From positions 2,480,001-2,544,000 of the forward strand of contig NZ_JADQDK010000001.1 in NCBI RefSeq assembly GCF_019263705.2: a DNA stretch of 64,000 bases. Direction: 5' to 3'. Below the pieces are notes generated by a model. That model ran no database searches, was not told the origin of the DNA, and saw only the letters and a program-made list of their open reading frames with translations. The stretch's first letter is position 1; each line of letters opens with the position of its first letter. Origin of the DNA: Pseudonocardia abyssalis (GTDB lineage: Bacteria; Actinomycetota; Actinomycetes; Mycobacteriales; Pseudonocardiaceae). This document shows, in pieces, positions 51,860-60,354 of this stretch. The translations under genes and the position numbers were made by a program.

Positions 51860-52699
51860 ATGACGTCCACCCTCCCGACCCGCATCGACGTGACGCAGTT
51901 CGCCGGCAAGGACACGCTCATCCGGCTGATCCGGCAGGAGTACCAGAAGTCCTTCGACATGATGGTGGCCGCCAGCGAGGAGGAGTGGCACGCCCAGACC
52001 CCCTGCGACATGTGGGAGGTCCGGGACATGGCCGGGCACCTGCTCGACGCCGCCTACGGCTACCTCGGCTACTTCAAGCAGGGTGAGCACGGCTTCCCGA
52101 CCGAGGAGCCGCGCGGCATGCGCGCCTACGGCGAGGCGCTGGGCGAGAGTGCGCGGGAGTACCGCAGCGTCTACCGCTGGGAGGTTCTCGGCCGCCTCGA
52201 CGCGTGCGCCGAGCTGATGTTCTCCTACTTCGACCGGCTCACCGAGGAGGAGTGGGCCGGCCGGCTGGTGCCGCACAAGTGGGTCGGCCCGGTGCCGGCG
52301 TTCATGATGGCCGCGTTCCAGCTGATGGACTACTCCGTCCACAACTGGGACCTGCGCAAGGCGCTGGGCAAGGAGGCCTTCGTCGACTCCGAAGCCGCCG
52401 ACACCCTGGTGCCGTTCATGTTCGGGCTCCTGCAGATCTGCTTCGCCCCGGAGCTCGCCGAGGGCGTGGACCTCACCATCGACGTGCACATCAACACCTC
52501 CGGTGACGAGCACTGGACCGTGCAGGTCAAGGACGGCGCGCTCACCTTCGCCCCCGGCGCCCCGGAGCAGGCCGACGCCACGTTCTCCTTCCCCTGCAAC
52601 GAGTTCTGCCTGGACGTCTACCAGCGCCTGCAGGGCGGTTCCGCCACCGGCGACCAGAGCGCCATCGACACCTTCCGCAGGCTCTTCTTCACCATCTGA
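51860..52699 (+). CDS. DinB/MDMPI-like N-domain plus SCP2-like protein
   Basis: 279 residues. The N-terminal half (about 20-165) has the mycothiol-dependent maleylpyruvate isomerase pattern with MWEVRDMAGHLLDAAYGY and MDYSVHNWDLRKALG, which supply candidate metal histidines. The C-terminal half (about 185-279) is an SCP2 lipid-binding-like domain (WTVQVKDGALTFAPG). It could isomerise a ring-cleavage product with mycothiol, as maleylpyruvate isomerase does, or carry a hydrophobic substrate. Confidence 0.72.
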   Translation: MTSTLPTRIDVTQFAGKDTLIRLIRQEYQKSFDMMVAASEEEWHAQTPCDMWEVRDMAGHLLDAAYGYLGYFKQGEHGFPTEEPRGMRAYGEALGESAREYRSVYRWEVLGRLDACAELMFSYFDRLTEEEWAGRLVPHKWVGPVPAFMMAAFQLMDYSVHNWDLRKALGKEAFVDSEAADTLVPFMFGLLQICFAPELAEGVDLTIDVHINTSGDEHWTVQVKDGALTFAPGAPEQADATFSFPCNEFCLDVYQRLQGGSATGDQSAIDTFRRLFFTI

Positions 52700-52785
52700 A
52701 CCAATCCCCCAGCGGCCCTGTGCTCGGGCCCCGCCGCGTGCGGGGCCCGGGCCGGGCCGCCGTGCCCGGACGAGGAGTACCTCCC

Positions 52786-53997
52786 GTGACGACCACGATC
52801 GACAGCCGGACTTCGACGGATGTGCCCAGCCGCGAGGAGCTCGTCGCGCGCGCGGCCGCACTCGTTCCACTCCTGCGCCGCAACGCCGAGCGCTGCGAGC
52901 AGGAGGGGAAGCTGCCCGAGGAGAACGTCCGGGCACTCGAGGAAGCAGGCCTGCTCCGGCTCACCCTGCCCCGCCGCTACGGCGGCTACGAGGCCGACAC
53001 CCGCACCAAGGTCGAGGTGTACAGCGAGCTCGGCAAGGGCTGCTCGTCCACGGCGTGGGTGGCCGGGCTGTGGAGTGACGGCACGCTGTTCACCTCGCTG
53101 ATGCCCGACCACGTGCAGGACGAGGTCTTCGCCGACCCGAACGTGCGGATCACGGTGTCGTTCCCCCTCGGCGGCACCGTCGCGATCTCCGACGGCGACG
53201 GCGGCTACCGGCTGTCCGGGCGCTGGCCGTTCAACACCGGCTGCGCGCACGCGACGTACGCGATCCGCAGCGCGGTGATCGACCCGGAATCCGACGCACC
53301 CGGCTTCGGCATGTTCCTCACCCCGTACGAGGGCATGACGATCGTCGACGACTGGCAGGTCAGCGGCCTGTGCGGCACCGGGAGCAACACGGTGACGGGC
53401 GAGAACATCCCCGTGCCCGGCGACCGCATGATGCACTTCGGCGACGCCCAGCAGGGTCGGTTCCGCACCGAGCGCAACGCCGCGACCCCGCTCTACCGCA
53501 CGCCGATCATCTCGACGATCCTCACGACCGGCTCGCTCGGCTTCCCCGGCGTCGCCCGCGCGGCGCTCGACTTCTTCCTGGGGAAGATCGGGGCCGGCCG
53601 GCCGATCACCTACACGACCTACGGCGACCAGAGCCAGGCACCGATCCGCCACCACCAGGCCGCCGAGGCCGCGCTGCGGATCCGGGCCGCCGACGCACTG
53701 ACGTTCGAGGTGGCCGACATCGTCGACCGACACGCCGCGGACGACACCCCGTACGCCGAGGGCGAGCACTCCCAGCTCTGGGGACAGGTCGCCTACGCCA
53801 CCGAGCTGTACTCCGAGGCCGTGGAGATCCTGCGCGCGGCGTCCGGTGCGTCGGCGATCCACAAGAGCTCGCCGATGCAGCGGCTCGCGCGCGACGCGGC
53901 CGCCCTGAAAGTGCACGCGATCATGTCGCCCACCACCGGCCTGGAGTTCCACGGCCGTGCGCTGGCCGGCCTGGCCCCCAACTCACCCCTGCTCTGA
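52786..53997 (+). CDS. Flavin-dependent monooxygenase 2 (HsaA-like)
   Basis: 403 residues, homologous along its length to monooxygenase 1 (GKGCSSTAWVAGLWSD, GRWPFNTGCAHA, DDWQVSGLCGTGSNTV, PTTGLEFHGRALAGL). The GTG start has GAGGAG eight bases upstream. Two such enzymes in one operon suggest two successive hydroxylations, or a heteromeric pair, fed by one flavin reductase. Confidence 0.85.
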   Translation: MTTTIDSRTSTDVPSREELVARAAALVPLLRRNAERCEQEGKLPEENVRALEEAGLLRLTLPRRYGGYEADTRTKVEVYSELGKGCSSTAWVAGLWSDGTLFTSLMPDHVQDEVFADPNVRITVSFPLGGTVAISDGDGGYRLSGRWPFNTGCAHATYAIRSAVIDPESDAPGFGMFLTPYEGMTIVDDWQVSGLCGTGSNTVTGENIPVPGDRMMHFGDAQQGRFRTERNAATPLYRTPIISTILTTGSLGFPGVARAALDFFLGKIGAGRPITYTTYGDQSQAPIRHHQAAEAALRIRAADALTFEVADIVDRHAADDTPYAEGEHSQLWGQVAYATELYSEAVEILRAASGASAIHKSSPMQRLARDAAALKVHAIMSPTTGLEFHGRALAGLAPNSPLL

Positions 53998-54010
53998 GAC
54001 GGAGTTCCCC

Positions 54011-54388
54011 ATGCTCGCAACCGAGAAGAACCAGGCCTGGCTCCGCGACTACTACCGGGCCATCGACGCGATGGACACCGAGGCGTACATGGCGATGTTC
54101 GCCGAGGACGCCCGCATGGTCTTCGCCAACGCCGACCCGCTCGAGGGCCGCGACGCGATCCGGGAGGCGCTGACCGGGCTGCTCGGCAGCGTCGACGGCA
54201 TCCGGCACGTGCTCCACACGGCCTGGCAGGTGGAGGACGACCTCGTCGCGTTCGAGTGCGACGTGATCTACACGCGCAAGGACGGCAAGGAGGTGGCCGT
54301 GCGCGGAGGCTGCTTCTTCGTGTTCGGCGAGGACGGGCTGTGCCGCGAGCAGCGGATCACCGTCGACACCTCGCCCGTCTTCGCCTGA
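54011..54388 (+). CDS. SnoaL/NTF2-like protein 2
   Basis: 125 residues with the SnoaL pattern DYYRAIDAMDTEAYMAMFAEDARMVFANADPLEG and a strand-rich C-terminus (VAVRGGCFFVFGEDGLCREQRI). Thirteen bases separate it from the preceding monooxygenase gene, with a CGGAG ribosome site. It probably acts on the product of that enzyme. Confidence 0.78.
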   Translation: MLATEKNQAWLRDYYRAIDAMDTEAYMAMFAEDARMVFANADPLEGRDAIREALTGLLGSVDGIRHVLHTAWQVEDDLVAFECDVIYTRKDGKEVAVRGGCFFVFGEDGLCREQRITVDTSPVFA

Positions 54389-54399
54389 GGAGCCCGCCC

Positions 54400-55908
54400 G
54401 TGAACGACATCCTGACCTTCTCCGAGTTCCTCGCCCAGGGCGCGGCCCGCTGGCCCGACGAGCCGTGGTGCCGCACTCCCGACGGGGAGACGACCCGCGC
54501 GGAGATGCACGCCGACGCGCTGCGGTGCGTGGGCGGGCTGCAGGCCCTCGGGGTGTCACCCGGCGACCACGTGGTGATCGTGCTGCCCAACGGGCTCGAC
54601 TTCATCCGCGCCTGGCTGGGCGTCGTGCTGGCAGGCGCGGTCAGCGTGGCCGTCAACCCGAAGGCGGCGCAGTCGGAGCTCGCCGCCGTGGTGGAGGAGA
54701 CGGGGGCGAGGATCGTCATCGCCCCCGTGGACACGCCCGTGCCGTCCACGGTGAGCCGCGTCGAGGTCGCCGGCCTGCTGCGGAGCCTGCCTGCCGAGCC
54801 CGTGGCCCGCACACCGGACGATCCCGCGTCCTACATCCAGAGCTCGGGCAGCACCGGCCGCCCGAAGTTCATCATCGAGACCCACGGCATGTACACGATG
54901 GCCGCCGAGGGCTACCCGTACTGGCTCGGTCTCACCCCGGACGACGTGCTGCTCACGACGCTGCCGCTGTCGCACCTGAACGCCCAGGCGTACTCGACGC
55001 TCGGGTCCTGGGGCTGCGGTGTCCGGCTCGTCCTGCTGCCGCACTTCTCGGCGAGCACGTTCTGGGAGACCGTGCGCGACACCGGCGCCACGGTGTTCAA
55101 CGCGATCGGCGCCATGGTCGAGATCCTCATGGCCCGCGACCCGTCGCCGATCGAGCGCGAGCACAAGCTCCGCTACTGCTACTCCGCACCGGCCCCGCAC
55201 CGGGAACGGCACGAGGAGATCGAGAAGCGGTTCGGCTTCCGGCTGGTGATCGGCTACGCGCTGTCCGAGTCGCCGTACGGGCTGATATCACCGGTGGACG
55301 AGCCGATCGCATACGGCTCGATGGGCCGCCCGCGCCAGCACCCACGACTGGGGCGGATCAACAGCTCCCGCGTCGTCGACCCGGCCACCGGCGACGACGT
55401 GGCTACCGGTGAGGTCGGCGAGCTGCTGCTACGCAACCCGGCCACCACGCCCGGGTACTTCGGGATGCCGGAGGAGTCGGCGGCCGTGCTCCGCGACGGC
55501 TGGCTCCGCACCGGCGACCTCGCCCGCCTCGACGAGGCCGGCAACCACTACTTCGCGGGCCGGGTCAAGGAGCTGATCCGCCGCCGCGGGGAGAACCTCT
55601 CCCCCGCCGACGTCGAGGTCGTCCTCGACGCCCATCCGGCGGTGTCGTCCAGCGCGGTGATCGGCGTGCCGTCACCGCTGACCGAGGAGGACGTCAAGGC
55701 GTTCGTCCTGGTGCGCCCCGGCGCGGACGTCTCGGCGGCGGAGCTCCGCGACTGGTGCGCGGAGCGGCTTCCGCCCTACAAGCGGCCGCGCTACGTCGAG
55801 TTCATCGAGGCGTGGCCGCTCACCGAGACCCAGAAGATCGCCAAGAAGCAGCTCCCGACCGGGCGCACCGCCGCCGAGGTCGACTTCGACGAACGTGCAC
55901 GCGCCTAG
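54400..55908 (+). CDS. Acyl-CoA synthetase / AMP-dependent ligase
   Basis: 502 residues of the ANL superfamily. The phosphate loop SSGSTGRPKFIIETHG (about 148-163), YALSESPYG, RTGDLARLDEAGNHYFAGRVKELIRRRGENLSP (about 368-400) and the C-terminal lysine in TQKIAKKQLP are all present. It should activate a carboxylic acid substrate to its CoA thioester with ATP. The GTG start lies 11 bases after the preceding stop. The position suggests it starts or ends the CoA-dependent phase of the pathway. Confidence 0.9.
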   Translation: MNDILTFSEFLAQGAARWPDEPWCRTPDGETTRAEMHADALRCVGGLQALGVSPGDHVVIVLPNGLDFIRAWLGVVLAGAVSVAVNPKAAQSELAAVVEETGARIVIAPVDTPVPSTVSRVEVAGLLRSLPAEPVARTPDDPASYIQSSGSTGRPKFIIETHGMYTMAAEGYPYWLGLTPDDVLLTTLPLSHLNAQAYSTLGSWGCGVRLVLLPHFSASTFWETVRDTGATVFNAIGAMVEILMARDPSPIEREHKLRYCYSAPAPHRERHEEIEKRFGFRLVIGYALSESPYGLISPVDEPIAYGSMGRPRQHPRLGRINSSRVVDPATGDDVATGEVGELLLRNPATTPGYFGMPEESAAVLRDGWLRTGDLARLDEAGNHYFAGRVKELIRRRGENLSPADVEVVLDAHPAVSSSAVIGVPSPLTEEDVKAFVLVRPGADVSAAELRDWCAERLPPYKRPRYVEFIEAWPLTETQKIAKKQLPTGRTAAEVDFDERARA

Positions 55909-55939
55909 CCCACCCCCGGATCTGTGAAACGAGACGACC

Positions 55940-56785
55940 ATGTCCCTGCTCGACGCCGTCCGCACCGCGCACCTGGCCCCGAAGAAGGTCGGGCCCGGCA
56001 CGTACGTGATCCAGGACGTGCAACACGCCCTCGGCGCCCCCCTGTCGGTCTACCTGAACTCCGCGGTCATCCAGGGCGCCGAGCCGATCATCGTGGACAC
56101 CGGGAGCGCCCGGAACCGTGACCGTTGGCTCCAGGACGTGTTCGGCCTGGTGGAGCCCGAGGACGTCAGGTGGGTCTTCCTCACCCACGACGACTCCGAC
56201 CACACCGGCAACCTCAGCCAGGTCATGGACGCCTGCCCGAACGCGACACTGGTGTGCAGCTGGACCCTGGTGGAGCGCTTCGCCAACGCCTACGAGTTCC
56301 CGCTGAAGCGCTGCCGCTGGCTCAACGACGGGGAGTCGCTCGACGCGGGCGACCGCACCCTCGTCGCCCTGCGTCCGCCCGTCTACGACTCCCCCGCCAC
56401 CCGCGGGCTGTTCGACACCTCGACCGGCGTCTACTGGGCCGCCGACGCGTTCGCCGCGCCGGTACCCGGCGGCCCCGGCGTGACCCCGGTCGACACGATC
56501 GCAGAGGTCGACCCGGAGGCGTGGTGGGGAGGCATGGTCATGTTCGGCATCCACGCGCTGTCGCCGTGGTTGAGCATGGTCGACGCCACGCGCTACGCGG
56601 CGTGCGTCAAGGCGGTGCAGGCCCACGGCATGTCCACGATCATCTCCGGGCACAGCCCGGTGATCGACGGGCCGCGCGTGGCGCAGGCGTTCGAGATGAT
56701 GGGTCGGCTCGCGGGCGCCGAGCCGCCGCCCTGCCCCGACCAGTCCGTCCTCGACATGATGGTCGCCGCGATGGGCGGGGAGTGA
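55940..56785 (+). CDS. Flavodiiron-type metallo-beta-lactamase protein
   Basis: 281 residues. The metal motif reads THDDSDHTGNL, where the usual HxHxDH has Asp instead of the second His. This resembles the HxExDH pattern of flavodiiron (ODP) proteins. Further ligands are in YWAADAFAAPV and IISGHSPVI near the end. No flavodoxin domain follows, so electrons would have to come from a separate protein, perhaps the flavin reductase coupled by GTGA overlap. It may scavenge oxygen or peroxide or hydrolyse an intermediate. Confidence 0.78.
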   Translation: MSLLDAVRTAHLAPKKVGPGTYVIQDVQHALGAPLSVYLNSAVIQGAEPIIVDTGSARNRDRWLQDVFGLVEPEDVRWVFLTHDDSDHTGNLSQVMDACPNATLVCSWTLVERFANAYEFPLKRCRWLNDGESLDAGDRTLVALRPPVYDSPATRGLFDTSTGVYWAADAFAAPVPGGPGVTPVDTIAEVDPEAWWGGMVMFGIHALSPWLSMVDATRYAACVKAVQAHGMSTIISGHSPVIDGPRVAQAFEMMGRLAGAEPPPCPDQSVLDMMVAAMGGE

Positions 56786-57282
56786 CCGCGGCGACGGCGG
56801 CGCTGACCGACACCTTCCGCGAGGTCATGGCGGGAGTGTGCACGCCGGTGTCGGTGGTCACGGCCATGGTCGACGGCCATCCGCACGGCACGACGGTCAG
56901 CGCTTTCGCCTCACTGTCACTGCGGCCGCCGATGGTGCTCGTGTCGCTCGACGCGGGTTCCGATCTGCTCGCCATCACCCGCGAGGTCGGGCGGTTCGGG
57001 GTCAACATCCTCGGCAGCGACCAATCCCCGCTGGCGATGGGCTTCGCGCGGAAGGGCAGCACCAAGTTCGACGGCGTGCCGTGGACCGTCCGGGACGGCC
57101 TGCCCCGCATCGGCAACGCGCCGGGCTGGCTGGCCTGCGATGTGCAGACGTTCGTCGATGGCGGCGACCACGTGGTCCTGCTCGGTTCCGTCGTCGACGC
57201 CGAGGTCGCCAACGGGATGCCACTGACCTATCACGCCCGCACGTTCGGGACACACGCCGCGGCGCGGCAACCAGAATCGTGA
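56782..57282 (+). CDS. Flavin reductase domain protein
   Basis: 166 residues of the HpaC/HsaB-like flavin reductase family. REVMAGVCTPVSVVTAM, GTTVSAFASLSLRPPMVLVSLD and FGVNILGSDQ are in the normal order, and HVVLLGSVVDAEV ends the fold. It should supply reduced FMN or FAD to the two monooxygenases at 50203 and 52786. The GTG start overlaps the MBL gene stop by four bases. Confidence 0.9.
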   Translation: MTAATAALTDTFREVMAGVCTPVSVVTAMVDGHPHGTTVSAFASLSLRPPMVLVSLDAGSDLLAITREVGRFGVNILGSDQSPLAMGFARKGSTKFDGVPWTVRDGLPRIGNAPGWLACDVQTFVDGGDHVVLLGSVVDAEVANGMPLTYHARTFGTHAAARQPES

Positions 57283-57722
57283 GCGGTTCGGCGCATCCGG
57301 CGACGTGGATTTGACCTTGGCGATCCACCCGGACCGAGCCATCACTCGATGACCTCGCCTCCGACTTGGTGTCAACTGCGAAGGACGTGAGCGTTGCGAG
57401 ACAGACCGGCTAGACGCGGTGTGGCCGGCCGAGGTCGTCGAATGGCCGGCATCCGGCACCCGATCCTGAGAGACCACGCAATCACCACGCCGCGATCACG
57501 CCACCCGGTAGAAGGCAATGACGTCGCTAGGTGACCAACTGAGTGACAACCATGGCGAGCGCGGACACACGTCGACGGACGTTGCCGGACATCGACCACG
57601 CGTTGACCTGCATGGTCGACGTCTTCCGCACGCCCTACGTCTGCTTCGGGACGAAGCTTGAACCGTCAGCCGTGAACGAATCGGGCTGATGAAGGCCGTG
57701 CCCACTTCGCGCAAGATTTGCC
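57283..57722. other. Gap with a short ORF and the left direct repeat of the HigBA cassette
   Basis: It contains the direct repeat at 57526-57611 and a weak 45-codon frame (57552-57689, MASADTRRRTLPDIDHAL) without a ribosome site. No established gene was seen. Confidence 0.5.
57526..57611. repeat. Direct repeat flanking HigBA, left copy
   Basis: GGTGACCAACTGAGTGAC at the left end and CGTTGACCTGC (57601-57611) at the right end recur at 58436-58521 with exactly the same 75-base offset. The first 25 bases match at 21 positions, the last 11 match perfectly, and the middle is poorly conserved. Confidence 0.65.
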
Positions 57723-58037
57723 TCACGCAACATCCGGGCGGGCGGCGACCCGCACGGTCAGGTCCGCGTCCAGCGCACGCGCGATCCGACCCAGCACCGG
57801 CAGCGTCGGCACCGTGCCCCCCGCCTCGAACCGCGCCACCGCCGACTGCGTCATCCCCGCCGCCGATGCCAGCTCGGCCTGGCTCCACCCGCGGGCCAGC
57901 CGGAGCTCCCGCACCGCCGCCCCCAGCTCGAACGCCAGCCGGGCGGCCTCGTACGCCTCCTCGGCGCCCGGCTCACTCATCCGGCGGTCCCGCAGCGCCG
58001 ACCACGACTCCCGCCCGTCGCCCGTCGTGTCAGCCAT
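57723..58037 (-). CDS. higA: HigA-like XRE-family antitoxin
   Basis: 104 residues. A Cro/C1-type helix-turn-helix occupies about residues 38-90 (LRLARGWSQAELASAAGMTQSAVARFEAGG). The N-terminus is acidic. The ATG overlaps the end of the toxin gene. It probably represses the operon through the TCGACCACGG repeats upstream and neutralises the toxin. It remains intact while the toxin gene is broken. Confidence 0.85.
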   Translation of the reverse strand: MADTTGDGRESWSALRDRRMSEPGAEEAYEAARLAFELGAAVRELRLARGWSQAELASAAGMTQSAVARFEAGGTVPTLPVLGRIARALDADLTVRVAARPDVA

Positions 58038-58381
58038 CGTCGTCCTCCACCGTGTGCTCCTGCGCCATGCAGCGCGCCATCGCCCGACGCGCCCGTTCGA
58101 CCTCCCCCGCCTCCCGCATCCGCGTCTTCGCGAACACCGTCAGCAGGACGATCCGCCGCCCTGACGCGATCCAGTACGTCACCCGCACCGGCCGACCGTC
58201 CAGGTGGAACCGCAGTCCCCCGGAGCTTGCCGTCGAGCTGACGCGTGTACGGCTCGCCCAGCAACGGACCGCGATCGGCCACTAGGTCGATGTAGAACGC
58301 CGCCGTGGCGAACTGCGGCGTCGACAGCGATTCGAGCCAGTCCCGGACCTCCGGTTCCAGCTCGACGGTACCCCAGGTCAT
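58030..58381 (-). pseudogene. higB: HigB/RelE-like toxin gene with a frameshift
   Basis: The first frame encodes TVELEPEVRDWLESLSTP and EPYTRQLDGKLRG. After a run of five G (plus strand C at 58217-58221) the expected continuation is in another frame: VRVTYWIASGRRIVLLTVFAKTRM, ending EHTVEDDDG at 58030. Removing one base restores a 116-residue Gp49/HigB-type protein whose stop overlaps higA. The break may be a true inactivation, a phase-variable site, or a sequencing error. Confidence 0.8.
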
Positions 58382-58401
58382 AGCGACGATGCTATACGAC
58401 G

Positions 58402-58422
58402 TCGACCACGGATCGACCACGG
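58402..58422. promoter_or_regulatory. Direct repeat operator of the HigBA operon
   Basis: Two copies of TCGACCACGG (58402-58411, 58413-58422), spaced by 11 bases (one helical turn), lie just upstream of the toxin start. This is the typical autorepression position for HigA. The same 10-mer occurs in the Tad control region. Confidence 0.55.
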
Positions 58423-58435
58423 ATCGGCAGCACCC

Positions 58436-58521
58436 GCTGGGTGACTAACTGGGTGACTACCGACCTGCACAGAGGTGGTCACCCGCGGACGAGCATGGAC
58501 GACATATACCCGTTGACCTGC
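58436..58521. repeat. Direct repeat flanking HigBA, right copy
   Basis: Partner of 57526-57611: GGTGACTAACTGGGTGAC at the start and CGTTGACCTGC (58511-58521) at the end, same spacing. The two copies bracket about 910 bases, so the toxin-antitoxin pair may have arrived as a small cassette. Confidence 0.65.
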
Positions 58522-58639
58522 GAAAACCCAAAGTCCAGCACCCGCCCAACCGCCTTGACACGGAACTGGTCCTCGGAATCCGAGAGCTCGATTGTCGCCG
58601 GCCCACGAGTCGTAGGCCGGCGAGCAGGTCCCGGCGCAG

Positions 58640-58861
58640 TTATCGAACGGCGTCTGCGAGCTCCTGGAGGGTGTGCTGGAGCAACGTTGCCAGCTGTTCC
58701 GTCGCGCTCAGGGCGTAGCCGATGTCGGCGTTGGCGGCGGCGTAGGCGAGGTCGTCGCGGACCTGACAGACCTGGGCTTCGAGTACCCGCAGGCGAGTGG
58801 CTCGAGTGTCGGTCTCGGTGATCTCGGTGTCAGCGGTGATGGGGTCGGTGGTGGTGATCAT
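58640..58861 (-). CDS. Small helical protein of the maintenance module
   Basis: 73 residues, predicted all-helical, with heptad-like leucines (VLEAQVCQVRDDLAYAAANADIGYAL, then ATEQLATLLQHTLQEL). The N-terminus is Thr/Asp-rich. The ATG is preceded by CCGGAGG, and the 5' region is the structured leader copy B. A truncated paralogue with its own leader lies at 13469-13639. No family is known to me. It could be a small dimeric DNA- or protein-binding factor of the replication module. Confidence 0.65.
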   Translation of the reverse strand: MITTTDPITADTEITETDTRATRLRVLEAQVCQVRDDLAYAAANADIGYALSATEQLATLLQHTLQELADAVR

Positions 58862-58865
58862 GTTG

Positions 58866-59060
58866 GCCTCCGGTGCTCGGTGTCGCTGGAACGCGGCATG
58901 GCCTCAGCGCGCCGGGGTGGGGGCCCGTAGGGCCGGCGGGGGTTCCGGGCTCGGCGGATCGGGTGGGAACGCCGTCAGGCGTCCGAGCGCAGCGAGGCCC
59001 GTCCCACCCGATCGGTCGGGCACGGGTTCATCGCCGCTCGCCCCGCCCCGGTGTGCTGAC
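58866..59060 (-). ncRNA. Structured leader element, copy B
   Basis: A non-coding element ending at the ribosome site of the 73-residue gene. It contains a perfect 12-bp outer stem (58957-58968 with 59002-59013), an internal hairpin ACGCC-GTCA-GGCGT (58969-58982) and a second hairpin GGCCC-GTA-GGGCC (58922-58934). The shared single-stranded block GTCCGAGCGCAGCGAGG is at 58981-58997. Compared with copy C, stem bases change in pairs, which argues for selection on structure. Transcription is presumably from about 59060 leftwards. Confidence 0.7.
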
Positions 59061-59189
59061 CTCCGGGCGGTCCATCGCCGCCGTGCTCCGGAGGTCCGTC
59101 ACCGGCGTCACGTGGCTGCACGGACAACCATCACGGCACTGTTCGGACCGATGGACGAGCACAGCTGTGAGGGCGCGAGGTGCTGCTGA

Positions 59190-60146
59190 TCAGCCCTTCG
59201 ACGGGCGGCTGGCGATGTTGTCGACGTAGCGGGGGCGGTGGGCTCCGTAGGCGAGTCCGTCGGTGATGTCGCGGTCGATCTGCCGGGCGGTGTAGCCGGC
59301 TACACCGAGATGGCGTGCCGCGGCATCGGTCAGGGCAGTGCGTGCGTCAGCTTCGTCGAGTGCACCGCCGCCAACCCAGTGCCCGAGACGACGTGCAGCG
59401 CGCAGCAGGGTGGAGTGTCGGTAGCCGATCTCGGCCGTCGTGACCGCATGCCTTTCGCCCTCGACAACGGCCCGCAGGTAGGCCTGCGTCCGGGGTGCGC
59501 GGGCAATGGACCCCCCGGCGCGCGCCGGCGGAGCTGGGTCCGAGGTGTCTCGACTCGGTGGTGGATGGCTGGGCGTCAGAGCTCGGACGAGCCAGCACGG
59601 CAGGTCCACGACGGGGTGGGCGTTCGCTACGCGGTAGCTGCGTCCCGCTGGCCCGCGAGATCCGGCGGCGAGGATGTAGCCGCCGTGGCCTCGGGTGTCG
59701 ATGCGCCAGCCCAGCTTGCCTTGGGTGTTGCGTAGCTGCGCGCTGTCGGGCTGGTGGAAGTAGAGGTGTCGCCCTCCCGAGGGGGTGGCGACGGTGAAGG
59801 TGTCGGTGGGAGCCGGTTCGGCGGCGTCGGCGGCGAGCCGGATCAGGACGTCAGTTCCCTGTCGGGCGCCAGCCCATCGGTCGGGGGCGGGTACGCCGTG
59901 GCTGGGGTCGAGGTCGATGACGAGGAGCCCGGAGGGGCCGGTGCTGATCCCGATGTTGAAGGGCCGGCGTTGCCACCAGGCCGCAATCTGGTCGAGGTCG
60001 GTGGTGGCGGTGTTCTCCCAGTCCCGGATGGCGGGGACCTTGCTGCGGGGGTGGACGGGAAACACGTGCCAGCCGCGGCGCGCCATGCGCAAGGCGGCGG
60101 CACCAAGTCGTCGCGGCGACGGCGTTGAGTGTGGGTGGTGGGGCAC
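59190..60146 (-). CDS. Bifunctional primase/polymerase (prim-pol) domain replication protein
   Basis: 318 residues. The prim-pol domain covers about 20-180, with RRGWHVFPVHPRSKVPAIRDWE, the metal-binding strand LLVIDLDPSHG (about 75) and the TPSGGRHLYFHQP motif (about 120). The C-terminal helical region (about 225-318) ends GYTARQIDRDITDGLAYGAHRP and is the part repeated as a remnant at 14185-14465. Such proteins start replication of actinobacterial plasmids and integrative elements. The GTG at 60146 has GAGGAG nine bases upstream. Confidence 0.85.
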   Translation of the reverse strand: MPHHPHSTPSPRRLGAAALRMARRGWHVFPVHPRSKVPAIRDWENTATTDLDQIAAWWQRRPFNIGISTGPSGLLVIDLDPSHGVPAPDRWAGARQGTDVLIRLAADAAEPAPTDTFTVATPSGGRHLYFHQPDSAQLRNTQGKLGWRIDTRGHGGYILAAGSRGPAGRSYRVANAHPVVDLPCWLVRALTPSHPPPSRDTSDPAPPARAGGSIARAPRTQAYLRAVVEGERHAVTTAEIGYRHSTLLRAARRLGHWVGGGALDEADARTALTDAAARHLGVAGYTARQIDRDITDGLAYGAHRPRYVDNIASRPSKG

Positions 60147-60313
60147 GGTGGTCTCCTCGCGTCGGGGGCACCGAGAGGTCCGCGGGTCCGGATCGCGCGC
60201 CACACCGTTACCGATGGGTGTGGCCGATGCGTGGCTGGCGCGTGGTCCCGGACCCGTGGAACGGTGCGATCCCGACGCGAGGCCCACCGCAACGCCCACC
60301 CCGAGGAACGGCT

Positions 60314-60347
60314 CCGTGGCGGGCCCCTGGGCCCGGGCCCGCCACGG
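60314..60347 (-). terminator. Hairpin terminator after ssb
   Basis: A perfect 13-bp GC stem (60314-60326 with 60335-60347) and 8-base loop lie eight bases after the ssb stop codon, so ssb and the prim-pol gene form separate transcripts unless read through. Confidence 0.8.
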
Positions 60348-60354
60348 GCGCTGC

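Noticed and set aside
57552..57689. 45-codon ORF between the flavin reductase and higA
   Set aside because: No ribosome site, no recognisable motif, and it overlaps the direct repeat.
58930..59040. Short leader peptides starting at the conserved GGCGATGAAC box in the three leader copies
   Set aside because: Frames, lengths and residues differ between copies (18 codons in two, open in the third) and the conserved block is read in different frames, so structure rather than a peptide is conserved.
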